Shown: positions 24,277 through 31,481 of the stretch, in pieces
Position numbering within the stretch: the stretch's first letter is position 1
Layout of the letters: each line of letters begins with the position of its first letter
Assembly: GCA_910585485.1 (NCBI GenBank)
Contig: CAJUEZ010000003.1
Span: 1-64,000 of the forward strand
Reading direction: 5' to 3'
Length of the DNA: 64,000 nt
Source: an uncultured Clostridia bacterium
GTDB taxonomy: Bacteria; Bacillota; Clostridia; UBA1381
Made by a program: the position numbers and the translations under genes
Notes under the pieces: model-generated
The model's database searches: none
Seen by the model: only the letters and a program-made list of their open reading frames with translations
What the model was told of the DNA's origin: nothing

Positions 24277-24913
24277 ATCGCTGCAATAAGTCCTTCCACC
24301 CCGTAATATAATGGTCAGATAATTGCTTGAGCGCGTCTGTTTCTGCGGCATTTGTGTCATCATATATAGCGCAGGTTTTAAAACCGCCCTTTTTAGCGCC
24401 GCTTATACCTGTTATTATATCCTCAAATACAACACATTCACCGGGAGGTATTCCTATGCGTTTTGCCGCGAGTAAATACACGTCCGGATTGGACTTATTA
24501 ACTCTTACCTCTGAAGAAAAGGCGCATGCGTCGATATATTCCCATACTCCTAAGCGAGTGAAAGCTTTTTTACAAAGTTCCTCATAACCGGATGTCGCTA
24601 TCGCGATTTTCACTCCGTCGTCATGCAGTTTTTTTATATATTCTTTCGCGCCTTCCTTTAAAGGAAGGTTGCGCTCATATTCTAAACATGCCATTTCTTT
24701 CAGTTTATCTGAAACTTCCTCTTTGGACATGTTAAGGTTAAGCAAATCAGTCATAATCGGAATTGACTCTTCAAGCGTCAACTCTTTGTATTTGGAGGCT
24801 TCTTCATCAGTCAGTTCTTTTCCGTGCAATTTGAAAAAATCTATAAGCACGTCCCACCAAACTGTCATAGAATCCAAAAGCGTTCCATCAACATCAAAAA
24901 TTGCTCCGCGCAT
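24275..24913 (-). CDS. HAD-superfamily phosphatase (beta-phosphoglucomutase-like)
   Basis: Motif I is GAIFDVDGTLLDS, motif II is IAIATSGYEE, the Lys is in VRVNKSNPDVY and motif III is CVVFEDIITGISGAKKGG. The helical cap after motif I places it in the phosphoglucomutase/phosphatase subgroup. The substrate cannot be read from the sequence. I start it at the ATG after AGAGGTGA (212 aa) rather than 16 codons upstream. It is a single gene, divergent from rsmA. Confidence 0.88.
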   Translation of the reverse strand: MRGAIFDVDGTLLDSMTVWWDVLIDFFKLHGKELTDEEASKYKELTLEESIPIMTDLLNLNMSKEEVSDKLKEMACLEYERNLPLKEGAKEYIKKLHDDGVKIAIATSGYEELCKKAFTRLGVWEYIDACAFSSEVRVNKSNPDVYLLAAKRIGIPPGECVVFEDIITGISGAKKGGFKTCAIYDDTNAAETDALKQLSDHYITGWKDLLQR

Positions 24914-24996
24914 TAAATCACCTCTGACAATAATTATACCATAAATGACCATATATTTCAATACTTAATACTAACAGCTTTTTCACCGCGCTCTTA

Positions 24997-25025
24997 TTGA
25001 CTAATTAAGATAATTAAGATATAAT
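24997..25025 (+). promoter_or_regulatory. Sigma-A promoter of rsmA
   Basis: TTGACT and TATAAT with a 17-bp spacer lie 30 bp upstream of the rsmA start. Confidence 0.83.
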
Positions 25026-25054
25026 GGATATAGTAAAAATAAGGGGAATGCAAT

Positions 25055-25900
25055 ATGGATTTAACTTCACCTCGAACAATACGGGATATACAGGATAAAT
25101 TTGGCTTTACATTTAAAAAGGGACTGGGACAAAATTTTCTTACCTCTCAGACGGTGCTCGACAATATAGTAGAGGCTGCCGAAATTGACGGTGGAGCGAT
25201 TGAAATCGGTCCGGGTTTCGGTGTTCTGACAAGCGCGCTTGCGCGAAACAGTGACAAAGTTGTTACTATTGAGATTGATGAGCGGTTGCTTGCAGTGCTT
25301 GAATATACGTTATCCGAATTTGATAATGTGAAGATTATAAACGGGGACATTTTAAAGCTTGACATAAAAAAAATTATTCATGAGGAATTTGGCGATAAAA
25401 AGATAAGCGTCGCCGCAAATCTTCCATACTATATAACAACGCCGATTATAGCGAAGCTTTTAGAGGAAAGGCTGCCGATAAAAAATATTGTTGTTATGGT
25501 TCAAAAAGAAGTGGCGCATAGAATGGCAGCAAAGCCTTCAAGCAAAGATTACGGCGCGATAACGGTTCTTTGCCAATATTTTGCCGAGCCATCTGTTGTC
25601 ACGCCTGTTCCGGCATCTTTGTTTGTGCCTCCTCCAAAGGTGGACAGCGCTGTTTTAAAATTAAAGATACTTGACGAGCCATCGGTAAAGGTTAAAGATG
25701 AAAAAACATTTTTTAAAGTGGTAAAAGCAGCGTTTGCGCAGAGGAGGAAAACGCTTTTAAATTGTCTTTGCGCCTCGTTTCCTATTCCGAAAGCGGAAAT
25801 GTCATGTATGCTTGAAAGTATGGATATAAATCCATCAAGACGAGGAGAAACACTTTCTCTTGATGAGTTTGCAAAAATCTCGGACACTTTGACAAAATAA
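25055..25900 (+). CDS. rsmA: 16S rRNA dimethyladenosine transferase (RsmA/KsgA)
   Basis: The protein has FKKGLGQNFLTSQTVLDNIV, the AdoMet loop AIEIGPGFGVLTSALA and the catalytic AANLPYYITTPII (motif IV NLPY). It dimethylates two adenines near the 3' end of 16S rRNA during small-subunit maturation. The length of 281 residues is typical. GGGGAA precedes the ATG. The HTH gene that follows after 18 bp is probably cotranscribed. Confidence 0.95.
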   Translation: MDLTSPRTIRDIQDKFGFTFKKGLGQNFLTSQTVLDNIVEAAEIDGGAIEIGPGFGVLTSALARNSDKVVTIEIDERLLAVLEYTLSEFDNVKIINGDILKLDIKKIIHEEFGDKKISVAANLPYYITTPIIAKLLEERLPIKNIVVMVQKEVAHRMAAKPSSKDYGAITVLCQYFAEPSVVTPVPASLFVPPPKVDSAVLKLKILDEPSVKVKDEKTFFKVVKAAFAQRRKTLLNCLCASFPIPKAEMSCMLESMDINPSRRGETLSLDEFAKISDTLTK

Positions 25901-25918
25901 AAATATACGGAGGTAAAA

Positions 25919-26176
25919 ATGGAAAAATTAACTATCGGTGAAAGAATTATGATTTACAGAACGCGCGCGGGACTTTCAAAAAAAGCTTTTGCTCAAATGA
26001 CAGATATAAGCGTGCCGATGCTTACAAAATATGAAAAGGGAAAATCTATTCCCGACGCGGATACAATTTGTAAATTTGCCGCAGTTTTAGAAGTGACAAT
26101 GAACAAGCTTATGAATGGATTTGATGATCCCAATAAGGATAAATACAAAAACGGGATTTTAAACAAAAAGAATTAA
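25919..26176 (+). CDS. Small XRE-family HTH regulator, 85 aa
   Basis: The whole protein is a single lambda-type HTH domain: ERIMIYRTRAGLSKKAFAQM, the recognition helix in ISVPMLTKYEKGKSIPD, and a closing FAAVLEVTMNKLMNG helix. It has no sensor domain. GGAGG lies before the ATG. Its target is unknown; it is not next to any toxin or phage gene. It overlaps the end of the convergent small gene by four bases. Confidence 0.82.
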   Translation: MEKLTIGERIMIYRTRAGLSKKAFAQMTDISVPMLTKYEKGKSIPDADTICKFAAVLEVTMNKLMNGFDDPNKDKYKNGILNKKN

Positions 26177-26385
26177 AGAGTAAAATCCTCTTTGTTAAAA
26201 TCAGTTTTTAATTTTCTCATTCGTCTCACATGACGTTTTAAAATATCATATTTGAATTTTTCACAGGCAGCCGCGTTTGCGGGCACAGCCTGTTTTTTTT
26301 TGTCGCAGTACATTTCATCATCGCTATGCTTATGCGCCAGTTGGCACACCGCGCATATTTTATTTATATCCTGAGAATATATCAT
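26173..26385 (-). CDS. Small cysteine-containing protein, 70 aa
   Basis: Four cysteines are spaced as Cys12, Cys15, Cys27 and Cys41 (CAVCQLA, MYCDKKK, AACEKFKYD), which suggests a zinc or iron-sulfur site. The tail YDILKRHVRRMRKLK is basic and may bind nucleic acid. Similar short 'KICALC' proteins occur in Clostridia without known function. GGGGGA precedes the ATG. It is upstream of no other gene on its strand and converges on the HTH gene. Confidence 0.7.
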   Translation of the reverse strand: MIYSQDINKICAVCQLAHKHSDDEMYCDKKKQAVPANAAACEKFKYDILKRHVRRMRKLKTDFNKEDFTL

Positions 26386-26406
26386 TGAAATCCCCCAATT
26401 CCGCCA

Positions 26407-27123
26407 TCATATTATAACAGCGATAACGCTGTAGTTATCATTTTTTTTGCCCTCGTTTTCATGCAGAATCTCAAGCATAGCTTCAAGCCAGTCTTTTGGT
26501 GACTTTGCGCTGTGAAGAGTTTCTTCTATATCGTCCTCTGTAACGTACTCCCAAAAACCATCGGAGCAGAGTAAAAACGCGTCATTTTTCTTGAGTTCTG
26601 TAACTTCCGAAATATCCGGATTAAAGTTGTCAATATCACTGACGGCGCGCAGCAACTTGTTCTGATTAGGGCTGTAGCGTATTTCCTCATAAGTTATATC
26701 GCCGTTTTCAAATTCCATAAAAGCTATGGAGTGGTCGTTTGTCACTTGTGATATTTCGCCATCTGAGATGTAAAATAGACGGCTGTCACCGATGTTTGCC
26801 CAAATCGCTTTTTTACCGTCTGTGACAAGCGTGACAACCGTTGAGGACATATCCGCTTTTTCTTTGTCACCGCTCCGCTCCTCACCAAGCAAGGACGCGG
26901 ATTTTTCAATATATTGGTATAGCGCCTTTTGTGAAATAAGAGGTTCTTTTTTAAATTCGTCGCAAATGGTATTGCACACTAATTCAGACGCAATCTCTCC
27001 GAAGGATTGACCGCCAAGACCGTCGCAGATTACAAAACACCAAATATCTTCGGCTTTTACGTACCCTACGCTGTCTTCATTATTCTTTCTTCCGCCTCTG
27101 TTAGTTAATGATACGGCTCTCAT
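26407..27123 (-). CDS. PP2C-family serine/threonine phosphatase
   Basis: The metal-binding motifs are in RGGRKNNEDSVGY, VICDGLGGQSFGE, WANIGDSRLFY and LLCSDGFWEYVTEDDI, giving a complete catalytic core of 238 residues with no extra domain. Such phosphatases reverse Ser/Thr kinase signalling on cell-wall and translation proteins. I prefer the ATG at 27123; one nine codons upstream is possible but lacks a ribosome site. No Hanks-type kinase is adjacent. It follows a single-span membrane protein and a CYTH enzyme on the same strand. Confidence 0.87.
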   Translation of the reverse strand: MRAVSLTNRGGRKNNEDSVGYVKAEDIWCFVICDGLGGQSFGEIASELVCNTICDEFKKEPLISQKALYQYIEKSASLLGEERSGDKEKADMSSTVVTLVTDGKKAIWANIGDSRLFYISDGEISQVTNDHSIAFMEFENGDITYEEIRYSPNQNKLLRAVSDIDNFNPDISEVTELKKNDAFLLCSDGFWEYVTEDDIEETLHSAKSPKDWLEAMLEILHENEGKKNDNYSVIAVII

Positions 27124-27157
27124 AAAATATCCATTGCCTTTCCGCCCCATACGGCGC

Positions 27158-27403
27158 TTATTGATTCGTGTTTAAATCTGTCTCGCTATTGTCCCGCGCA
27201 TTGAGATTATTTATTGTTTTCTGCATCTCAAGACGAGTTTCAAGCGATTCGTCATACATATTTTTATATTTGCGGTTTAGGCTGTGCAAAACAGCTATAG
27301 TAAAGCATTGAACCACGATTATGGCGGCAAGTACCGCCGCGATACATATATAAAACTTTTCGCTGCGATTTATATTTTCTTTTCGTATTTTTTTATAGTC
27401 CAT
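27158..27403 (-). CDS. Small single-span membrane protein, 81 aa
   Basis: A basic N-terminal 18 residues (DYKKIRKENINRSEK) precede one hydrophobic helix (about 18-38, FYICIAAVLAAIIVVQCFTI), and a helical outer part follows with a possible short coiled coil. I start it at the ATG after GGGAGA rather than 30 codons upstream, where it would overlap the CYTH gene. No known family was recognised. It sits between the CYTH and PP2C genes in one operon. Confidence 0.65.
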   Translation of the reverse strand: MDYKKIRKENINRSEKFYICIAAVLAAIIVVQCFTIAVLHSLNRKYKNMYDESLETRLEMQKTINNLNARDNSETDLNTNQ

Positions 27404-27425
27404 ATTTAAATCTCCCGAAAGTAAC

Positions 27426-27974
27426 TTAAACTTGCTTTTCATACTCGTCAAGAAAACGCGAAAACTTTCCCACGCATTTTTTGTTGAAAGCAATTCCGAG
27501 CGAGGTGAGTTTCATAAGTAAATCGGCGCTCATTTTATCCTCATATTCCACCTCAACCTCATAGTCGGTTTTGTCAAAGTACGTTGTCTTGTCAAGACAA
27601 AGTTCCGAACCGTTATGATACTTCAGATTCCTTACAGTTGAGGCGAAGCCCATTTTATAAAGTTCTCCCGTGTCAATACCTGTGATTTCGCGCGCTTTTT
27701 CAGAGTCTATAACATCGGGCACACAGTCTGTCTCGTATTCGTTTTCCTCGCAGATTTGTAAAGGACTGTTCTCATTTTTGTGCAGCTTAATCTGTATTTT
27801 CGGGATACCGTCCACAACTCTCACGCGTACCATAATACGCTTTTCGCGAAGTATGCCGTTTTTATCTGTATAATAATAATTTGTCTGTTCTTTGACGCTG
27901 TCCCACTTAAAAGCTTTTATAGCTTGCTTGTAGGTTGTCTCGTCTATAATGCTCTTGATTTCTGTTTCTGTCAT
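27426..27974 (-). CDS. CYTH-domain protein (triphosphatase-like)
   Basis: The CYTH tunnel pattern is visible as alternating charged strands: EKRIMVRVRVVDG, PKIQIKLHK, CLDKTTYFDKTDYEVEVEYED. The usual N-terminal E-x-E-x-K signature is altered (TETEIKSIIDE may provide it). CYTH enzymes cleave inorganic or thiamine triphosphate, or cyclise ATP. GGAGG precedes the chosen ATG at 27974; the ATG at 27989 overlaps the DUF4250 stop. It is cotranscribed with DUF4250 upstream. Confidence 0.75.
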   Translation of the reverse strand: MTETEIKSIIDETTYKQAIKAFKWDSVKEQTNYYYTDKNGILREKRIMVRVRVVDGIPKIQIKLHKNENSPLQICEENEYETDCVPDVIDSEKAREITGIDTGELYKMGFASTVRNLKYHNGSELCLDKTTYFDKTDYEVEVEYEDKMSADLLMKLTSLGIAFNKKCVGKFSRFLDEYEKQV

Positions 27975-27985
27975 ATATCCTCCAG

Positions 27986-28162
27986 TCATACGAATTGGTT
28001 TCGGTACTCTTTATATTCGTAACCTATAGTCCGCAGTTTGTTTTCTATGCTGTTCTTGTCAAGCTGCATATCCTCGCACAGTTCGTCAAGACTGCCGTAA
28101 AAGTCTCGCAGCTTTGTATTTATAAATCCCAAAAGTATGGCAGGGTCATTGGGTATGTTCAT
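27986..28162 (-). CDS. DUF4250-family small protein, 58 aa
   Basis: The 58-residue protein has the family pattern LLGFINTKLRDFYGSLDELC, followed by DKNSIENKLRTIGYEY and a final NQFV. It is entirely helical and looks like a small HTH-type fold, although no function is known. GGAGGAG lies before the ATG, and the stop overlaps an ATG of the CYTH gene. Confidence 0.85.
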   Translation of the reverse strand: MNIPNDPAILLGFINTKLRDFYGSLDELCEDMQLDKNSIENKLRTIGYEYKEYRNQFV

Positions 28163-28244
28163 TGCGCTCCTCCGTATAGTCCTTTATATAAAAATTATAT
28201 TATAATTATTATACCACTTAAAAGCGGAAATGTAAACACATTAA

Positions 28245-28277
28245 TTGTCAACCTGAATCTAACAAGCGGGTTGACAA
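28245..28277. promoter_or_regulatory. BirA-type biotin operator
   Basis: TTGTCAACC and GGTTGACAA form an inverted repeat with a 15-bp spacer, matching the BirA operator pattern (GTTAAC-like half sites, 14-16 bp apart) used by Firmicutes. The right half covers the -35 box of the bioY promoter, so biotin-loaded BirA would block transcription. Confidence 0.82.
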
Positions 28278-28299
28278 TCGGGAAACTATGTGGTATAAT
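28271..28299 (+). promoter_or_regulatory. Consensus sigma-A promoter of bioY
   Basis: A perfect TTGACA and a perfect TATAAT are 17 bp apart, 29 bp before bioY. The -35 box is part of the BirA-type operator. Confidence 0.88.
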
Positions 28300-28328
28300 G
28301 TAGTGGAATAAATAACGGAGGTAAAAAA

Positions 28329-28922
28329 ATGAAAACAAAATCTATGATTGCATGCGCTCTCTTTGCGGCGATAATCAGTATTTTTGCTGTGATGACAATA
28401 CCGATAGGCATAGTTCCGATTACGATGGGATTGTTCGGCATTATGCTTACAGGAATAGTTTTAGGGTATAAAAACGGAATTATATCAGTGGTCATATATC
28501 TTTTGATAGGTATTGTCGGTCTTCCTGTTTTTTCAAATTTTCGGACAGGTATACAAACTCTCGCCGGACCGACGGGAGGATATTTATGGTCGTACATAAT
28601 CATGGTATGGATTATTGGTGTCTTAACCGTGAAGCTGCCGAAGAATAAATGGCTTGCGTGGCTGAAAATATTTGCGGCTTGTCTTATGGGTATAGTCGTA
28701 TCTTACGCGGCGGGTACAATTCAGTTTATGCTTGTTCAAAGGGTGGATTTAATAAAAGCGCTTACGCTTTGCGTTATTCCGTTTATCCCGTTTGATATTT
28801 TAAAAGCTATCATCGCCACATATGTAGGTTCGCTAATTTCTAAAACATTAAGACGAGCGAATCTTTTGCCTGAAAGTCATAAAAAACAGCAAGAGGTGAA
28901 TAACAAGGAAGAGAGTAAATAA
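28329..28922 (+). CDS. bioY: Biotin transporter substrate-binding subunit BioY
   Basis: The protein is about 197 residues with six hydrophobic helices and contains the BioY signature GIVGLPVFSNFRTGIQTLAGP plus GGYLWSYI. BioY is the biotin-binding S component of an ECF transporter and works with the shared EcfAAT module, which is not in this window. CGGAGG precedes the ATG. The BirA-type operator indicates repression when biotin is plentiful. It stands alone between its promoter and a terminator, so the organism probably imports biotin. Confidence 0.94.
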   Translation: MKTKSMIACALFAAIISIFAVMTIPIGIVPITMGLFGIMLTGIVLGYKNGIISVVIYLLIGIVGLPVFSNFRTGIQTLAGPTGGYLWSYIIMVWIIGVLTVKLPKNKWLAWLKIFAACLMGIVVSYAAGTIQFMLVQRVDLIKALTLCVIPFIPFDILKAIIATYVGSLISKTLRRANLLPESHKKQQEVNNKEESK

Positions 28923-28943
28923 AGTGTGAAAGACGGTACAACA

Positions 28944-28975
28944 AAAGGCAGCCAAGTTTTGGCTGCCTTTAAATT
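28944..28975. terminator. Bidirectional terminator
   Basis: AAAGGCAGCC pairs with GGCTGCCTTT around seven bases between convergent bioY and secG. Confidence 0.9.
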
Positions 28976-28995
28976 GTTCTAAAACATGTAGAAAT

Positions 28996-29250
28996 TTAAG
29001 CGACTGTTCCCGCGCTTAAAACGAAAAGAACAACTGTTGTTATAAGGAAAAGAATAGCTAATGTTGCTGTAAGCTTAATAAACATCGCTTCCTTTGTTGT
29101 TCCGCCACTCTTCTTGAAGAATGAATCGCCCATATCTGAAGACGCGCCCTGAATACCTCTCATGCCGGGATCTTTGCCTTCCTGAGCCATAACAACAAGA
29201 ATAAGAATAACTGAAACAATCAGATGTAGTATCAAAAACAGATTTTTCAT
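28996..29250 (-). CDS. secG: Preprotein translocase subunit SecG
   Basis: The 84-residue protein has two transmembrane helices (about 2-20 and 58-79) joined by the conserved loop QEGKDPGMRGIQGASSDMG. SecG assists SecYE in protein export. I start it at the ATG after AAAGGAGG, not 11 codons upstream. It is a single-gene unit. Confidence 0.93.
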   Translation of the reverse strand: MKNLFLILHLIVSVILILVVMAQEGKDPGMRGIQGASSDMGDSFFKKSGGTTKEAMFIKLTATLAILFLITTVVLFVLSAGTVA

Positions 29251-29409
29251 GGAATAAACCTCCTTTATCTCTAAGTAATTCATTAAATACCCATCTATTA
29301 TATCATAAATTTACAAATTTACAATAGTTTTTTATGAAAAAATTAAAATTTTTTCCTGATAGTGATTTTTACTAAACGCTAATAATGAATTTATCTCATA
29401 CAAAACAGA

Positions 29410-29982
29410 TTAAATTTCTATCAGGACTTCATCAAGAGAACGTTTTGGCACATTTATGACACCATTTTCGTCTTCAAAATATTTCGTGTCTCCGTTTTTC
29501 ATATCAACCATGCGGCTTTCCTGCGCGGGGTAGCCGAGAGCGAGAAGATACACAACGTCCAGGTTATCATCCGCTTTTATAACTTTTTTGATTTCATCAC
29601 GCATAATGGCTCCGAGCCAGCAGCTTCCCAGTCCCATTTCAACAGCTTCGAGTATCATAGTTGTTACAGCCGCTCCCGCTTCTGTTTCAAACATTTTGTT
29701 TGGCTTAACAGATGTGTCTCCAAGCACGGCGATGTATGCCACTGGACGCTCATTTTCTTTGGGTGCGCCGTCTGTCAGACAGCCTGCCCATTTTGTGAAG
29801 GGATATATTTTTTCTAATAAGTCGGCATTATCAATTACCGCGAATTTGAGCGGCTGCACATTCGCTCCGTAAGCGGCGACGCGAGCGCAGTCCACAAGTT
29901 TTATAAGCATATCTTTATTGATTTTTTCCTGCTTGAATTTTCTTATTGTTCTTCTTGCCATTACAGCGTCGTATACATTCAT
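29410..29982 (-). CDS. Nitroreductase-family FMN protein
   Basis: The 190-residue protein starts VYDAVMARRTIRKFKQEK, the FMN-binding RRSxR-like motif, and continues with EMGLGSCWLGAIM and LLALGYP, all typical of the nitroreductase fold. These flavoproteins use NAD(P)H to reduce nitro groups, quinones or flavins; the natural substrate is unknown. I start it at the ATG after GAAAGGA; the longer ORF opening is unsupported. It is divergent from the decarboxylase gene. Confidence 0.9.
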   Translation of the reverse strand: MNVYDAVMARRTIRKFKQEKINKDMLIKLVDCARVAAYGANVQPLKFAVIDNADLLEKIYPFTKWAGCLTDGAPKENERPVAYIAVLGDTSVKPNKMFETEAGAAVTTMILEAVEMGLGSCWLGAIMRDEIKKVIKADDNLDVVYLLALGYPAQESRMVDMKNGDTKYFEDENGVINVPKRSLDEVLIEI

Positions 29983-30069
29983 AGTTAATCGTTCCTTTCT
30001 GCAATAAAATTTATTATGTATTAGTATACCACATTTTTTGCTTTTTTTCAAATTGTATTTCAGATTTAC

Positions 30070-30098
30070 TTTACATGCGGGAAAAAATTTTATATAAT
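30070..30098 (+). promoter_or_regulatory. Sigma-A promoter of the decarboxylase-recD2 operon
   Basis: TTTACA and TATAAT are 17 bp apart, 30 bp upstream of the start codon. Confidence 0.78.
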
Positions 30099-30128
30099 AA
30101 TACACATAAAACAAAAAGGGGAGAGATT

Positions 30129-31481
30129 ATGAGCGCGCCGTTATACAAACGCTTGAAAAGCTATGCTGATAAAAACAGAATATCTTTCGCTATGCCGGGT
30201 CATAAAAACGGACGCGGACTTAGAGCGGATTTATTGTCACTGGACGTGACTGAACTTGATGAGACAGAGAATCTGCATAGCGGCGGCGAGTATGTTAAAT
30301 CAGCGCAAAAATTGCTGTCAAAACTTTATGGCAGCGATAGGAGTTATATACTTACGGGCGGTTCAACAGCCGCTTTACAGGCTATGACATGTTCTGCCGT
30401 AAAACCGGGAGAGACGCTTCTTGCCGGAAGTGACTGCCATATGAGCGTGATTAATACCTGCGCCCTTCTCGGAATAAAGATAAAACTTTTTCCGAAAGAA
30501 ATTGATGAAGAATTTTGCGTTCCCAAACATAATGTTGATTTAAAGAAATACCTGACAGAGGATATAAAAGCTGTTATAATAACGTCTCCCAATTATTACG
30601 GAATATGTTCGGACGTGAAAGGAATTGCCGATATGTGTCACGCGATAAATATACCGCTTTTGGTTGACGAGGCGCACGGAGCGCATTTTGTTGCCGATAG
30701 TCGTTTCCCTGATACAGCGGTAAAATACGCTGATGCTGTATGCCAAAGCGCGCATAAAACGCTTAACGCCATGAACGGTGCGGCATATCTGCATATAAAC
30801 GGTTCGTTCATTGACAGATATAGGCTCAAAAAGGCGCTTTCCATGTTTCAATCTTCAAGTCCGTCATATGTCATTGCAGCTTCCGCTGACACTGCCAGAG
30901 AGGAAATTGCAAACGGAGAAAAATGGCATGAAACATATAATATTTGCACTGATTTCAGAGAGAGAATTTTGGAAACGGGTATCAAGGCGCTTGATAATGA
31001 TGACATAACCCGTATAGTTCTGAATTTTTCGGATTTTAACATGACGGGATTTGAGGCGGGTAAACTTTTATCTGACATGGGAATTGATATTGAAATGGCG
31101 GATTTGATTAATATTGTTCTTATAGTAACGGCTTCAAATACCCGTGAGGATTTGGATAAGCTGCATGGCGCTCTTTCTCGGATAATATCTAAAGATAGAA
31201 AACTCGGAAAAAAAATAAGAGTATCCGCGCCTCCGATATGCGCGGACACAATTTCTCCCAAAGAAGCGTTTTTTGCGGGACGTAAGGAAATAGGTCTGAC
31301 TGACTCGGAGGGATTTGTATCGGGTGATTCGGTAATGATTTATCCGCCGGGAATACCGATAATATATATGGGTGAAAAAATAAGAAAAGAGCAGATAGAA
31401 TATATAGAAAAAATGTCCGCCGAGGGAGCGGAAGTTAAAGGGATAACAGCGGATGGAAGGATAACCGTGACAGATGAGTGA
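30129..31481 (+). CDS. PLP-dependent Orn/Lys/Arg decarboxylase-family protein
   Basis: The protein opens with SFAMPGHKNGRG, contains LLVDEAHGAHFV, and has the pyridoxal-phosphate lysine in VCQSAHKTLNAMNGAAYLH. The 450-residue size matches the short subgroup typified by Bacillus YaaO and SpeA, which lack the N-terminal wing domain. The substrate (arginine, lysine or ornithine) cannot be decided. GGGGAGAG precedes the ATG. It overlaps recD2 by eight bases, so the two are coupled although their functions are unrelated. Confidence 0.88.
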   Translation: MSAPLYKRLKSYADKNRISFAMPGHKNGRGLRADLLSLDVTELDETENLHSGGEYVKSAQKLLSKLYGSDRSYILTGGSTAALQAMTCSAVKPGETLLAGSDCHMSVINTCALLGIKIKLFPKEIDEEFCVPKHNVDLKKYLTEDIKAVIITSPNYYGICSDVKGIADMCHAINIPLLVDEAHGAHFVADSRFPDTAVKYADAVCQSAHKTLNAMNGAAYLHINGSFIDRYRLKKALSMFQSSSPSYVIAASADTAREEIANGEKWHETYNICTDFRERILETGIKALDNDDITRIVLNFSDFNMTGFEAGKLLSDMGIDIEMADLINIVLIVTASNTREDLDKLHGALSRIISKDRKLGKKIRVSAPPICADTISPKEAFFAGRKEIGLTDSEGFVSGDSVMIYPPGIPIIYMGEKIRKEQIEYIEKMSAEGAEVKGITADGRITVTDE

